Origin: Paracoccus sp. MBLB3053
GTDB taxonomy: Bacteria > Pseudomonadota > Alphaproteobacteria > Rhodobacterales > Rhodobacteraceae
DNA: 64,000 nt
NCBI RefSeq assembly: GCF_031822435.1
Contig: NZ_JAVQLW010000001.1
Location: forward strand, 62,001-126,000
Direction: 5' to 3'
The notes beneath the pieces are model-generated. The model had not been told where the DNA came from. It did not search any database and was given only the letters and a program-made list of their open reading frames with translations. Each line of letters starts with the position of its first letter. Position 1 is the first letter of the stretch. Below are positions 17,904-27,279 of the stretch, one piece after another. The position numbers and the translations under genes are program-made.

Positions 17904-17905
17904 TT

Positions 17906-19393
17906 TTACATCAGCTTGCGGCGCCGTGTCACCTCGATATTCAGATCTGTAAGCTTCTTGCGCAGCGTATTGCGGTTGATGCCAAGCAGATCGGCGCATC
18001 TGAGCTGATTTCCGCCGGTCGCATCCAATGCGATTTCCAACAGCGGCTTTTCGATTTCGCGCAGGATCCGGTCATAAAGACCCGGAGGCGGCAGTTGATC
18101 GCCATGCAGGTCGAAATACCGCTGAAGATGCATCTCGACCGATTGCGACAGCCGAGCATTCGAAGGCTCGTTGATCGGGCCGGCCGAAGATGACGAGGCC
18201 GGCGAGGGCGAGGCCGCGACGGGCGCAACGCTTGCCGGGCGGCCTGCGGAAGAAGCTGCCGCGCTTGCTCCGGATGCGTTCACAGGCACGGATTCCTGCA
18301 GCGCGGCGCGTGCTTCGGCCTCGGTGATCTCGGTCCCCGCCGCGGTCAAAGCCAGCCGACGCATCAGGTTTTCAAGCTCGCGCACATTGCCCGGAAAGGC
18401 ATAGGACCGGATCAGCCCTGTCGCACCTTCCGACAGGCTGCGCGCTGGCAGGCCCTGTGACGCGGCGCGCGCCAGCAGGTGGCGGGCCAATGGCGGAATA
18501 TCGTCAACACGCGAACGCAGAGGCGGCACCGTGATCGTGACCCCGGCCAGACGGTAATAAAGATCGGCGCGCAGGCGACCTGCGGCCACATCGGCCTGCG
18601 GTTCGGGGCCTGTGGTCGAAACGAGCCGCGGCATCTGGTTGCGCGCCGGGCCCACCTCCCATGCCTCGATCAGGCCGATCAGGCGTGCCTGCGCGGCGGC
18701 ACCGAATCCGGCCGGGTCCTCGATCAACAGCGTCCCCCCACTGGCACGTTCGCCCGCACGGTGGATCGCATCTTCCGACAAATCCGCCGAGGTCAGCACG
18801 GCAAAGCCCGCATCCCGGCGGTCCGACAGGTCATGAAACGAGCGCGCGACCACGGTCTTGCCAACGCCCGCCTCGCCCGCGATCATCACCGGAAGATCGG
18901 CATTCAGCACGCGGGCGACCATCCGGAACAGGCTCTGCATCGCCGGAGCATGGCCGATCAAAGGCAAGGTCGGGTCGGTCGCACTTTCCGGAGAAGGGAT
19001 CGCCGTCGGGGTCGGGTCGGACTTGCGGGCGCGGCGCGACAACGCCTGGTTCGCCCGCACCATCAGGTCCGGCAGGTCGAAAGGTTTCGGCAGATAGTCG
19101 AAGGCGGCCGCCTCGGTCGCGCGGATCGCGGTCACGATGGTGTTCTGGGCCGAGATCACGATCACGGGCAGGTCGGGCCTTGCCTTGCGGATTGCCGGGA
19201 TCATGTCGATGCCGTTGCCATCTGGCATCATCACATCGGTGATGACCAGATCGCCCCGGCCCTCTTCGACCCAGCGCAGAAGCTGCGCCAGCGATCCGGT
19301 CGCATGGACGCGGCACCCCGCTCGGGTCAGCGCCTGGGTCAAGACTGTGCGGATGGTGCGGTCGTCATCAGCGATCAGAACGGTGCCGTCCAT
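17906..19393 (-). CDS. ntrC: Nitrogen regulator NtrC (sigma54-independent type)
   Basis: 495 aa. Receiver domain with D53 and K103, AAA+ domain with Walker A GEAGVGKT (173-180) and a degenerate Walker B (LLIEDPAGF, about 222-230), and a C-terminal Fis-type DNA-binding domain ([20 protein letters not shown]). The GAFTGA motif is missing, as in Rhodobacter capsulatus NtrC, which is known to activate the sigma70 enzyme instead. An Ala/Ser/Pro-rich linker (about 370-405) separates the AAA+ and DNA-binding parts. It starts 8 bp after ntrB. Confidence 0.95.
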   Translation of the reverse strand: MDGTVLIADDDRTIRTVLTQALTRAGCRVHATGSLAQLLRWVEEGRGDLVITDVMMPDGNGIDMIPAIRKARPDLPVIVISAQNTIVTAIRATEAAAFDYLPKPFDLPDLMVRANQALSRRARKSDPTPTAIPSPESATDPTLPLIGHAPAMQSLFRMVARVLNADLPVMIAGEAGVGKTVVARSFHDLSDRRDAGFAVLTSADLSEDAIHRAGERASGGTLLIEDPAGFGAAAQARLIGLIEAWEVGPARNQMPRLVSTTGPEPQADVAAGRLRADLYYRLAGVTITVPPLRSRVDDIPPLARHLLARAASQGLPARSLSEGATGLIRSYAFPGNVRELENLMRRLALTAAGTEITEAEARAALQESVPVNASGASAAASSAGRPASVAPVAASPSPASSSSAGPINEPSNARLSQSVEMHLQRYFDLHGDQLPPPGLYDRILREIEKPLLEIALDATGGNQLRCADLLGINRNTLRKKLTDLNIEVTRRRKLM

Positions 19394-19401
19394 GGTTTAC
19401 C

Positions 19402-20565
19402 TCAGGCTTTGGGAAGTGAAATGCGGAATACTGTCCGACCAGGGCGGGAATCGAGCCCGATCCAGGCGCCGTGGTCGGTGATGATCTTAGAGACCAGGGC
19501 AAGGCCCAGCCCCGTGCCGTTCTCGCGCCCCGAAACAAAGGGCTCGAAGACCTGATCTGCGATGGATTCGGGAATGCCCGGCCCGTCATCCTCGATCTCG
19601 ATCTGCAATGGCAGGCTCCGGCCATGCGGCTCGGCCTCGGTCGGGGCCATGCGCAGCGTGCCATCATAGAAGCTGCGGATGCGGATCGTGCCGGTGTCGC
19701 GCCCGTCGCGCCGAATGGCTTCGGCGGCATTCTTGACGAGGTTCAGGCAGACCTGGACAAGCTGATCGTTATCGGCCAGCGCCGGCGGCAGCGACGGGTC
19801 ATAATCCGGGACGATCTTCATCCCCTTGCCGAAACCGACCGCAGCCGATCTGCGCACGCGCTCAAGCACGTCATGGATATTGACCTCGGTCAGCTTCGGA
19901 GCCGAGGTGTCGCCGAAACGCTCGACCTGATCCAGAAGCTCGACGATGCGGCGCGACTCCGCCACGATCAGGTCGGCCAGGTCGCGATCCTCGGGCGCGA
20001 GGTTCATGCCGATCAACTGGGCCGCGCCCCGGATGCCCGCCAGCGGGTTCTTGATTTCATGCGCGAGCATTTCGGCCATGCCGATGGCCGAGCGCGCGGC
20101 CGAGCGCACCGCCCGCCCTTGGCCCAGCCGCCCCGAACCTTCGCCCGGGGCGATCAGGATGACGACACCCCCCTCGGGGCTGGGCACCGGCCCCGCATGG
20201 ATCGAGGCGACGCGATCGGCATGCCCGCCCAGACGGTCGCCGATCTCGAAACGCACGCCCGAACGGTTCAATGCCTCATGCCCCTCGCGAACGCGTTCGA
20301 GGATCTCGCCGATCGAGGGCACGATCCGGAGCCGCTTCAGGATCTCGGGGCCCTCGATGTCATGGCCCATCGCCGAACGGCGCGAGACATTCAGGAAGGC
20401 TTCGGCAAGATCGTTCATCCCCGCGATTCGCCCCTGCTGGTCGACGATGATCGCGGGCATCGGCAAGGCGGACCAGTTCGGGCCCACCTCAGCCGGGACG
20501 AAGTCCCCGGCCGGGCCGCTGCCCGACGACTTTCCGGGCGTTCGCGTCTTGCCGAGAAATCTCAT
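19402..20565 (-). CDS. ntrB: Nitrogen sensor kinase NtrB
   Basis: 387 aa cytosolic kinase/phosphatase without membrane segments. A PAS domain (about 30-135) precedes the H-box MLAHEIKNPLAGIRGAAQL and the ATPase domain (NLVKNAAEAIRRDGRD, EDDGPGIPES, GTGLGLALVSKII). It phosphorylates NtrC under nitrogen limitation, controlled by PII. Its ATG overlaps the dusB stop (ATGA). Confidence 0.96.
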   Translation of the reverse strand: MRFLGKTRTPGKSSGSGPAGDFVPAEVGPNWSALPMPAIIVDQQGRIAGMNDLAEAFLNVSRRSAMGHDIEGPEILKRLRIVPSIGEILERVREGHEALNRSGVRFEIGDRLGGHADRVASIHAGPVPSPEGGVVILIAPGEGSGRLGQGRAVRSAARSAIGMAEMLAHEIKNPLAGIRGAAQLIGMNLAPEDRDLADLIVAESRRIVELLDQVERFGDTSAPKLTEVNIHDVLERVRRSAAVGFGKGMKIVPDYDPSLPPALADNDQLVQVCLNLVKNAAEAIRRDGRDTGTIRIRSFYDGTLRMAPTEAEPHGRSLPLQIEIEDDGPGIPESIADQVFEPFVSGRENGTGLGLALVSKIITDHGAWIGLDSRPGRTVFRISLPKA

Positions 20566-21587
20566 TCACCGGTCTCCGTCTGGGGAATTGGCTGGCCCGC
20601 ATCGGCAAAGCCGGCGCGGATCGCGGCCAGCGCGTCCCCCGGTGTTGGCGCGCGCAACAGTTCGGCGCGGTTGGGCGCGCCATTCGCCTCGGCATACCAA
20701 CCTAGGTGCTTGCGTGCGACGCGCAGCCCCAATTCGTTGCCGTAGAGCGACAGGATATCTTGGTAATGTTCGGAAATCGCCTCGGCCAGCGCCGCGCCGC
20801 GCGGCACGACAGGCGCGGGCGTGCCCCAAAGTTCATGCGCGATCCCGGCAAGCATCCAGGGCGCGCCCTGCGCCCCGCGTCCGACCATGACCGCATCGGC
20901 GCCCGACTGTTCCAGGGCCGCCCGTGCCGAGGCCGCATCGACGACATCGCCATTCGCGACCAGAGGCGGCCGGCCGGGCAGGTTCGCTACCTTGCGGATG
21001 CGCTGCCAATCGGCCTGCCCGGTATAGAACTGCGCCCGCGTCCGGCCATGCACCGTTAGCATCCTGACCCCGGCCGAGGCCGCCCGGGCCGCGAGTTCTG
21101 GCGCGTTCAGGCACACTTCGTCCCAGCCGAGCCGCATCTTCAGCGTCACCGGCAGATCGGGCACCGCGCCCACGACCGCATCGACCAGTTCAAGCGCATG
21201 GTCGAGATCGCGCATCAGGGCGGCGCCTGACAGGCCGCCCGTCACCTTCTTGGCCGGGCAGCCCATGTTGATATCGACGATTCGCGCCCCCATACCGGCG
21301 ACGATGCGGGCAGTTTCAGCCATCGCCCCCGCCTCGCGCCCGGCAATCTGGACGGACACGGGCAGATCACCTTCGGTCATGGCTTTCGCGCGAACGGCCA
21401 TCCGGGTCGAGGGTCGCGGCGTCACCATTTCCGTGGATGCGACCATTTCGCTGACCATCAGACCCGCACCGCCATGACGCGCAACCGCGCGGCGAAACGG
21501 AAGATCGGTGATGCCTGCCATCGGCGCCAGGAAGACCGGCGGGCCAAGTCGCGTATCGCCAAGAATGATCGGGTCGGGCAGTCTCAT
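20562..21587 (-). CDS. dusB: tRNA-dihydrouridine synthase (NifR3)
   Basis: 341 aa flavoenzyme reducing uridine to dihydrouridine in the tRNA D-loop. Motifs: FLAPMAGITDLPFRRA (N-terminal FMN barrel), catalytic C110 in NMGCPAKKVTGGLSG, VHGRTRAQFYTGQADW and ANGDVVD. It is the historical nifR3, first gene of the ntr operon in Rhodobacter. The C-terminal helical domain ends in GDALAAIRAGFADAGQP. No strong ribosome site precedes ATG 21587. Confidence 0.96.
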   Translation of the reverse strand: MRLPDPIILGDTRLGPPVFLAPMAGITDLPFRRAVARHGGAGLMVSEMVASTEMVTPRPSTRMAVRAKAMTEGDLPVSVQIAGREAGAMAETARIVAGMGARIVDINMGCPAKKVTGGLSGAALMRDLDHALELVDAVVGAVPDLPVTLKMRLGWDEVCLNAPELAARAASAGVRMLTVHGRTRAQFYTGQADWQRIRKVANLPGRPPLVANGDVVDAASARAALEQSGADAVMVGRGAQGAPWMLAGIAHELWGTPAPVVPRGAALAEAISEHYQDILSLYGNELGLRVARKHLGWYAEANGAPNRAELLRAPTPGDALAAIRAGFADAGQPIPQTETGE

Positions 21588-21817
21588 GGGGAACTCGTAA
21601 GACGGGGCGCGGGAATGCGGAAGAATGTGGCGACTGCCCTATCGGCAGGCTTTCTCACCGCACGCGACGTTTGCTTAATGTATGGGCTTGTTGACCAATT
21701 ACAGTGCAGAGGGCGTTTCGTCAAATGTCGCACTCCTCCCTCGAACCGGTCGCAGCGTGACTGGAACGGCGGCGGTCTCGAGGTTAACTGTGAAACCCTG
21801 GAAGAAGGGTAACACGC

Positions 21818-23200
21818 ATGTTTCTGTCGGTCTTCGACATCTTCAAGATCGGGGTCGGCCCCTCATCATCGCACACGATGGGACCGATGGTCGCCGGGGG
21901 CCGCTTTCTGGACGCGCTGCGCGTCCTGCCGTTCCGTGTCCACGGGCTCCGCGCGAGCCTGCATGGCAGCCTGGCCTTTACCGGCAAGGGCCACGCGACG
22001 GACAGGGCCACAATTCTCGGCCTTGCCGGTTTCCTGCCCGAAACTCTGGACGCCGAACGGGCCGAAGCCGCGCTCGAGGCCAATCGCGCCTCCCGCATCC
22101 TGACGCCCGAGGGGCTGGGCGATCTGGTCTTCGACCCCGAACGCGACCTGATCTTCGATTTCGAACACGCCCTTCCCGGACATGCCAATGGCATGGTCCT
22201 GATGGCCACCGACGCGCAGGGCGACGTCATCTTCCATGAAACCTACTATTCCATTGGCGGCGGCTTCGTCATGACCGAGGCCGAGTTGCAGGCCCGCGGC
22301 GACGACACCCGCAGCGATGACGCCCCGCGTGTCCCCTACCCGTTCTCGAGCGCGTTGGAAATGCTGGATATGGCCGAAAAATCAGGCAAATCCATCGCAG
22401 CCATGAAACGCGAGAACGAACGCGTGCATCGCAGCGATGCACAGATTTCAGCCGGGATCGGCCGCATCTGGCAGGTGATGCGCGATTGCATGAACCGGGG
22501 CCTCGACACGGGCGGCACCCTGCCCGGCGGGCTTTCGATCCGTCGCCGCGCCGCAGGAATCCACCAGGCGTTGAAGGCCGAGGCCGGCATGAACCTGACT
22601 GCGCCACATGTCATCAACGACTGGATGTCGGTCTATGCCATGGCGGTGAACGAAGAGAACGCGGCGGGCGGCCAGGTCGTGACGGCGCCGACCAATGGCG
22701 CCGCGGGCGTGGTTCCCGCTGTCGTCCGCTACTGGCTCGACCACGTCCCCGGCGCCTCCGAGAAGCGGCTTGACGAATTCCTGCTGACGGCGGCGGCGAT
22801 CGGCGGGCTGATCAAGCACAATGCCTCGATTTCGGGTGCGGAATGCGGATGCCAGGCCGAGGTCGGTTCGGCCAGCGCCATGGCCGCGGCGGGGCTCTGC
22901 GCCGTTCTGGGCGGCACGGCAGAGCAGGTCGAGAATGCGGCCGAAATCGCGCTGGAGCATCATCTGGGCATGACCTGCGACCCGGTGCGCGGGCTTGTGC
23001 AGGTTCCCTGCATCGAACGAAATGGGCTGGGCGCCATCAAGGCGGTTTCGGCTGCCAGCCTCGCGCTGCGGGGCGACGGCAAGCACTTCGTGCCGCTCGA
23101 CGCCGCGATCGAGACCATGCGCCAGACCGGCCAGGACATGAGCGAGAAGTACAAGGAGACCTCTCTGGGCGGTCTTGCGGTCAACGTTCCGAACTGCTGA
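21818..23200 (+). CDS. sdaA: L-serine ammonia-lyase (iron-sulfur type)
   Basis: 460 aa single-chain enzyme that converts L-serine to pyruvate and ammonia with a [4Fe-4S] cluster. The beta domain starts [23 protein letters not shown]. The alpha domain carries the cluster cysteines in [15 protein letters not shown] and [21 protein letters not shown] 21818 follows GAAGGG. It is divergent from dusB across a 230-bp gap with no recognised gene. Ammonia release fits the nitrogen genes next door, but no shared regulation is visible. Confidence 0.96.
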   Translation: MFLSVFDIFKIGVGPSSSHTMGPMVAGGRFLDALRVLPFRVHGLRASLHGSLAFTGKGHATDRATILGLAGFLPETLDAERAEAALEANRASRILTPEGLGDLVFDPERDLIFDFEHALPGHANGMVLMATDAQGDVIFHETYYSIGGGFVMTEAELQARGDDTRSDDAPRVPYPFSSALEMLDMAEKSGKSIAAMKRENERVHRSDAQISAGIGRIWQVMRDCMNRGLDTGGTLPGGLSIRRRAAGIHQALKAEAGMNLTAPHVINDWMSVYAMAVNEENAAGGQVVTAPTNGAAGVVPAVVRYWLDHVPGASEKRLDEFLLTAAAIGGLIKHNASISGAECGCQAEVGSASAMAAAGLCAVLGGTAEQVENAAEIALEHHLGMTCDPVRGLVQVPCIERNGLGAIKAVSAASLALRGDGKHFVPLDAAIETMRQTGQDMSEKYKETSLGGLAVNVPNC

Positions 23201-23330
23201 GGCCGAAAGCGCGCGGATCTCCGCACAGTTTCCCCCTGCAAACGTCCTGCGGGCCGCTGGACGCTTGCCCAAAGCGGGGGGTTCCTGTAGCGATAATTCA
23301 AAGCAAAACTAAGGAACCGGGACAGAGCAG

Positions 23331-24143
23331 ATGAAATTCCGTTCGGCTATTGCCGTGCTGGCGATGTCGGTGGCCGTCACCGCATGCGGCGAGCTGCCTT
23401 TCCAGAAGACGACTGGCGAACCCGAGGCGACGGGACATTCGGGACCACCCGGCGTTTCGCCTCTTGAACAGCCGATCGAAACCGGTGCCGAGAGCGTCGC
23501 CGTCGCGACGGCCGAAGCCAGCACCATGAACACGGCAATGTTCCGCGCCGCAGGGTCCGGCTGGACCGTGACCGCCAGCGACAGCCGTGCCGTCTATGAA
23601 CGCTCCGGCGCGAAATCGACCGCCGTTTCGGTGCGTCGCGTGACCTATGCGCGGGGCGTGGAATTCATCGGCACGATGAATGGCTCGGTCTTTTCGCTGA
23701 ACGTTCAGGCGGCCGAGTGCAAGACAGGCGACGGCAGCACCCCCTTCACCGCGAAGCTGCGCGTCGGCAGCCAGCGCCTGACCGGCTGCGCCGCGCCGAC
23801 CACGACGATGCCCAAGGCGCAGGTGACGGCCTCTTCGGCGGCTCCGAAGCCGAAATCGACGCCGAAACCGGCCGCCGTCGCCCCGGCGGCGAAGCCTGCC
23901 GAAACGGCCGCGCCGGCTTCGACCGAGGCGACCCCCGCTCCGGCCGTCGAGCCCGCGACGACAAGCACGACGACGACCGCTCCCCCGGCAGCCAGCGTGT
24001 CACCCGCCCCCGCGGAGACGACCCCTGCACCGGTGGTGAGCGAAACGCCTGAAACCCCGGCTGCGGCCGCGCCCAGCACCACGAGCGGCGTTCCCGCGCC
24101 CGAGATGGTGCTGCCGCCGACGCCTCCGGCCGCGACGGAATAA
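23331..24143 (+). CDS. Hypothetical lipoprotein with Ala/Pro/Thr-rich tail
   Basis: 270 aa. The signal peptide ends in a lipobox (MSVAVTACGEL, Cys at about 19). The middle (about 75-150) is a small domain with VEFIGTMNGSVFSLNVQAAECKTGD cut by two cysteines, resembling COG3650/DUF-type periplasmic domains. From about 155 the chain is low complexity, rich in Ala, Pro and Thr, and likely extended. It lies directly upstream of the YjbH-YjbF pair but ends in its own terminator, so co-function is only suggested by position. Confidence 0.7.
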   Translation: MKFRSAIAVLAMSVAVTACGELPFQKTTGEPEATGHSGPPGVSPLEQPIETGAESVAVATAEASTMNTAMFRAAGSGWTVTASDSRAVYERSGAKSTAVSVRRVTYARGVEFIGTMNGSVFSLNVQAAECKTGDGSTPFTAKLRVGSQRLTGCAAPTTTMPKAQVTASSAAPKPKSTPKPAAVAPAAKPAETAAPASTEATPAPAVEPATTSTTTTAPPAASVSPAPAETTPAPVVSETPETPAAAAPSTTSGVPAPEMVLPPTPPAATE

Positions 24144-24153
24144 GTCAGCCACG

Positions 24154-24184
24154 GACCCGCGCGACATCTCGCGCGGGTCTTGCC
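24154..24184 (+). terminator. Terminator after the lipoprotein gene
   Basis: GACCCGCGCGA-CATC-TCGCGCGGGTC, an 11-bp perfect stem at 24154-24179, starts 10 bp past the stop. The tail TTGCCT is weakly T-rich. Confidence 0.65.
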
Positions 24185-24233
24185 TATCCGCGGCCAGCCA
24201 GCCTGCGGACCGACATGTGAGAAGGACCCGCCG

Positions 24234-26441
24234 ATGCGCGCCCATTCGCCCCTGACCCGACGCTTGCTGGCCTCGACCCTGCCGGTGGCGCTTTTGCTTG
24301 GACTGGGGACGAACCCAGGCCAGGCCGATCCCCTGATCGGCACCAAGCTCAACGGCCACGGCCTGCCCGGCGGCATTGACACGCCCTCGGCCGAAATGCT
24401 GCCGGATGGGACGCTTGGCGCCACGCTGAACTATTCGGACATGTCGCGGCGCAACACGCTGGTCTTTCAAGCCATGCCGCGTCTGACGGTCGCGCTGCGC
24501 TATGGACGATTTGACAGTATCGCCGAAGATCGCGGTTATGTCTGGGATCGCAGCTTCGACCTGCGTTACCAATTCCTCGACGAGGACCCGCAGGGCTGGC
24601 GTCCGGCCATTGCGATCGGCCTTCAGGACTTCATGGGCACCGGCTTCTACAGCGCCGAATACATCGTCGCAACCAAGACGATCAGCCCGCGCCTGCGCGT
24701 CAGCGCCGGTCTGGGCTGGGGCCGCCTGGCCCAAAGCGGCGGCATCGGCAGCCCGTTCGGCGACCGGCCGGGCCCCGACGCAGAAGAGGGCGGCAAGCCC
24801 AATGTGGACCAATGGTTCAAGGGCGAAATGGCGCCCTTCGTGAACGCGACCTGGCAGGCGACCGACAAGCTCGCGCTGATCGCCGAATATTCCGGGGACA
24901 ATTATGCCTGCGAAACCGGCATCGCCGAGGACTGCCCTCGCTCTGTCTGGCTGAGCGACAAGGATGAGTTGAAGAACAATATCAACCTGGGCGTCAGCTA
25001 CCAGCTGGGCGAGAATTACCAACTGGGCGGTTATCTCTTGGGCGGCAAGCAGGTCGGCCTGCAATTCTCGGTCGCGATGAACAGCGCACAGGCGCCATTC
25101 CCTTCGGGCATCGAGAAGGCACCCGCTCCGGTACGCCCGCGCCCCTCGCCCGCCGCCGATCCAGAAGGCTGGTCGGGTGCCTGGTCGGCCGATCCGACGG
25201 CGCAGCCCGCGATCCAGAAGGCTCTGGGCGATGCGCTGGACAAGGAGGGGCAGACGCTGGAATCGATGTCCCTCACGGCCACGCGCGCCGAGGTTCGCAT
25301 CCGCAATCGCCGCTACATGCAGCCCGCCGAGGCGATCGGCAGGACTGCCCGCCTGATGACCCGTGCTCTGCCGCCATCGGTCGAAACCCTTGTCATCACC
25401 TCATCCGAGGACGGGCTTCCGACCAGCTCGGTCACGCTGCGCCGTTCGGATGTCGAGCGTCTTGAGAATACCGAGGCCAGCCAGATCGCCAATGCGGCAG
25501 TCCTGACCGATGCCGATCCGCGGCCGGGCAATCTTACCTATAGCGAGGGGCTGTTTCCGCGCTTCCGCTGGGCGATCAAGCCCTATCTCTCGACCTCGAT
25601 CTTCGATCCTGATGAGCCCTTCCGCTATGAAATCGGCGCACAGGCATCGGCGGAATACGAGCTTGTTCCAGGGTTCGTACTTGCCGGAACGGTGCGCCAG
25701 CGTGTTCTGGGCACGACCGATCAGGAAGGCCCCGGCGGCCTGAGCGCAGAGGAATACGAGGCGCTGGACACGGATTATGCCGAAAACGGCGTGCCGCGCG
25801 TGCGTTCAGACGGTCGGATGTACTCGGGCAATTCAAGCCCGACCATTCCGCGCCTGACCCTCGCCTGGTATGCCAAGCCCACCGAGACGATCTACAGCCG
25901 CGTAACGACGGGCCTGCTTGAGCGTGCCTACGGCGGCGTTTCGACCGAGGTGCTGTGGTATCCGACGAACTCGCCGCTGGCCATCGGCGCCGAACTGAAC
26001 CGCGTCAAGAAGCGTGATTTCCGCGATGTCTTCGGCTTCCGCGATTACGAGGTGACCACCGGGCATGTCTCGGCCTATTACCGCTTCGACAACGGCATCA
26101 CGGCGCAGCTTGACGTTGGCCAGTACCTGGCCGGTGACCGTGGCGCGACCGTTACGATCGAGCGCGAATTTGCCAATGGCTGGCGCGTCGGGGCCTGGGC
26201 CAGCAAAACCGATCTGAGCGCCGAGGATTTCGGAGAAGGCTCGTTCGACAAGGGCGTCAGCATCTCGATCCCGCTTGCCTGGGGTACGGGTGAGCCGTCC
26301 ATGCGCCGCGTCGGCGGCAATATCCGCTCGCTCTCGCGTGATGGCGGCAGCAAGCTGCGCGTCGAGGGGCGGCTTTACGACAAGGTCCGCGACAGCCAGT
26401 CGGGGCATCTCTATCAAGGTTGGGGGAGGTTCTGGCGATGA
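24234..26441 (+). CDS. yjbH: YjbH-family outer-membrane/exopolysaccharide protein
   Basis: 735 aa from ATG 24234, with GAGAAGGA before it; an upstream in-frame start at 24180 would fall in the terminator and is rejected. Signal peptide (about 1-31, ending TNPGQA). The body matches the YjbH/GfcD family: NGHGLPGGIDTPSAEMLPDGTL near the start, repeated aromatic beta-strands (VFQAMPRLTVALRYG; YYRFDNGITAQLDVGQYLAGDRG) and a C-terminal barrel-like section ending LYQGWGRFWR. These proteins sit in the outer membrane and are linked to capsule or exopolysaccharide export. Coupled to yjbF by ATGA overlap. Confidence 0.88.
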   Translation: MRAHSPLTRRLLASTLPVALLLGLGTNPGQADPLIGTKLNGHGLPGGIDTPSAEMLPDGTLGATLNYSDMSRRNTLVFQAMPRLTVALRYGRFDSIAEDRGYVWDRSFDLRYQFLDEDPQGWRPAIAIGLQDFMGTGFYSAEYIVATKTISPRLRVSAGLGWGRLAQSGGIGSPFGDRPGPDAEEGGKPNVDQWFKGEMAPFVNATWQATDKLALIAEYSGDNYACETGIAEDCPRSVWLSDKDELKNNINLGVSYQLGENYQLGGYLLGGKQVGLQFSVAMNSAQAPFPSGIEKAPAPVRPRPSPAADPEGWSGAWSADPTAQPAIQKALGDALDKEGQTLESMSLTATRAEVRIRNRRYMQPAEAIGRTARLMTRALPPSVETLVITSSEDGLPTSSVTLRRSDVERLENTEASQIANAAVLTDADPRPGNLTYSEGLFPRFRWAIKPYLSTSIFDPDEPFRYEIGAQASAEYELVPGFVLAGTVRQRVLGTTDQEGPGGLSAEEYEALDTDYAENGVPRVRSDGRMYSGNSSPTIPRLTLAWYAKPTETIYSRVTTGLLERAYGGVSTEVLWYPTNSPLAIGAELNRVKKRDFRDVFGFRDYEVTTGHVSAYYRFDNGITAQLDVGQYLAGDRGATVTIEREFANGWRVGAWASKTDLSAEDFGEGSFDKGVSISIPLAWGTGEPSMRRVGGNIRSLSRDGGSKLRVEGRLYDKVRDSQSGHLYQGWGRFWR

Positions 26442-27091
26442 GCGGAACGAAGATGCGTTTCCTGCTGGGAGCAGCCGTTCTTGCCATGCTCGGCGCCTGC
26501 GGCAATGTCGACAGCGACGAAGGCTCGATCCCCGGACTGCTGGCCGAAGCAGCCAAGCAGGCGGCCGGACAGCGTGAACGTGCCGAGGTTTCGGAAACGG
26601 TCGATCCCTCGCAGATGGCCGCAACCGCGCTTCGCGTGAACACGGGGCCGCTGATCCTTGTCGGGCTTGAAAGCAGGAATACCACGCAGGTGCTGGCCAT
26701 GACCGGCGAGAATGCCGGCCAGCGCACCTACATGACCAAGAACGAGCAGGCCTTGGTCCTGCGCGACGGCATGCTGGCGGGTACGCGCGGGCTGGGCCAC
26801 GACCTGTCGGTGGCCGAGATGGCGCAGTCCTCGGCGCTTATCCGTTCCGGGCGCAGCGGCCAGGCGCAGCGCGTGATGCGCTACTGGACCGGCGACGGGC
26901 TCGAGCGGCCGCTGCGGCTTGATTGCAGCATCGGCCCCGGCCCAAAGGCCGGCGTGATCATCGAAAGCTGCAAGAACGGGCCGCTCGAGTTCCAGAACAA
27001 CTACATCGTGCAGGGCGGCCGGGTCACCGTGTCGCGGCAATGGATCGGGCCCAACCTGGGCTACGTGACGATCCAGGAATTGCGCCCCTGA
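26438..27091 (+). CDS. yjbF: YjbF/GfcB-family lipoprotein
   Basis: 217 aa from ATG 26438, overlapping the yjbH stop. ATG 26453 is an alternative start. Lipobox LAMLGACGN gives an anchored outer-membrane lipoprotein. The family domain is visible in GPLILVGLESRNTTQVLAMTG (about 68-90) and the C-terminal NNYIVQGGRVTVSRQWIGPNLGYV block. In enteric bacteria yjbEFGH and gfcABCD make or secrete extracellular polysaccharide. Here yjbH precedes yjbF and no polysaccharide synthesis genes lie within the window. Confidence 0.87.
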   Translation: MSGTKMRFLLGAAVLAMLGACGNVDSDEGSIPGLLAEAAKQAAGQRERAEVSETVDPSQMAATALRVNTGPLILVGLESRNTTQVLAMTGENAGQRTYMTKNEQALVLRDGMLAGTRGLGHDLSVAEMAQSSALIRSGRSGQAQRVMRYWTGDGLERPLRLDCSIGPGPKAGVIIESCKNGPLEFQNNYIVQGGRVTVSRQWIGPNLGYVTIQELRP

Positions 27092-27116
27092 CGTTTTCTT
27101 GCCGAGCGAAAAACGA

Positions 27117-27145
27117 AAAAGCCCGCGTCATACGCGGGCTTTTCT
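27117..27145 (+). terminator. Terminator after yjbF
   Basis: GCCCGCGT-CAT-ACGCGGGC flanked by AAAA and TTTT (27117-27143): an 11-12 bp stem with a clear T-tract on both strands, so it can also stop leftward transcription. Confidence 0.85.
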
Positions 27146-27221
27146 GTTGCGACCGAAGCCGCACGATGGGGCCGCGCTTTCGGGAAATCGGAAACCTGCC
27201 GACGCGTCGGGCGGCATCGTG

Positions 27222-27256
27222 CAAAAGGAAATGGGCTGACCCGAGGGCCAGCCCAT
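27222..27256 (-). terminator. Terminator after the poly-Asp small gene
   Basis: On the minus strand ATGGGCTG (27256-27249) and CAGCCCAT (27238-27231) pair around a 10-nt loop, followed by TTCCTTTTG. It lies 24 bp past the stop codon. Confidence 0.7.
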
Positions 27257-27279
27257 GAACCAAGCTTCCTTGCGGAAGA

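Noticed and set aside
24180..24233. N-terminal extension of YjbH from 24180
   Set aside because: It would place 18 residues before the signal peptide and begin at the terminator; ATG 24234 has a good ribosome site.
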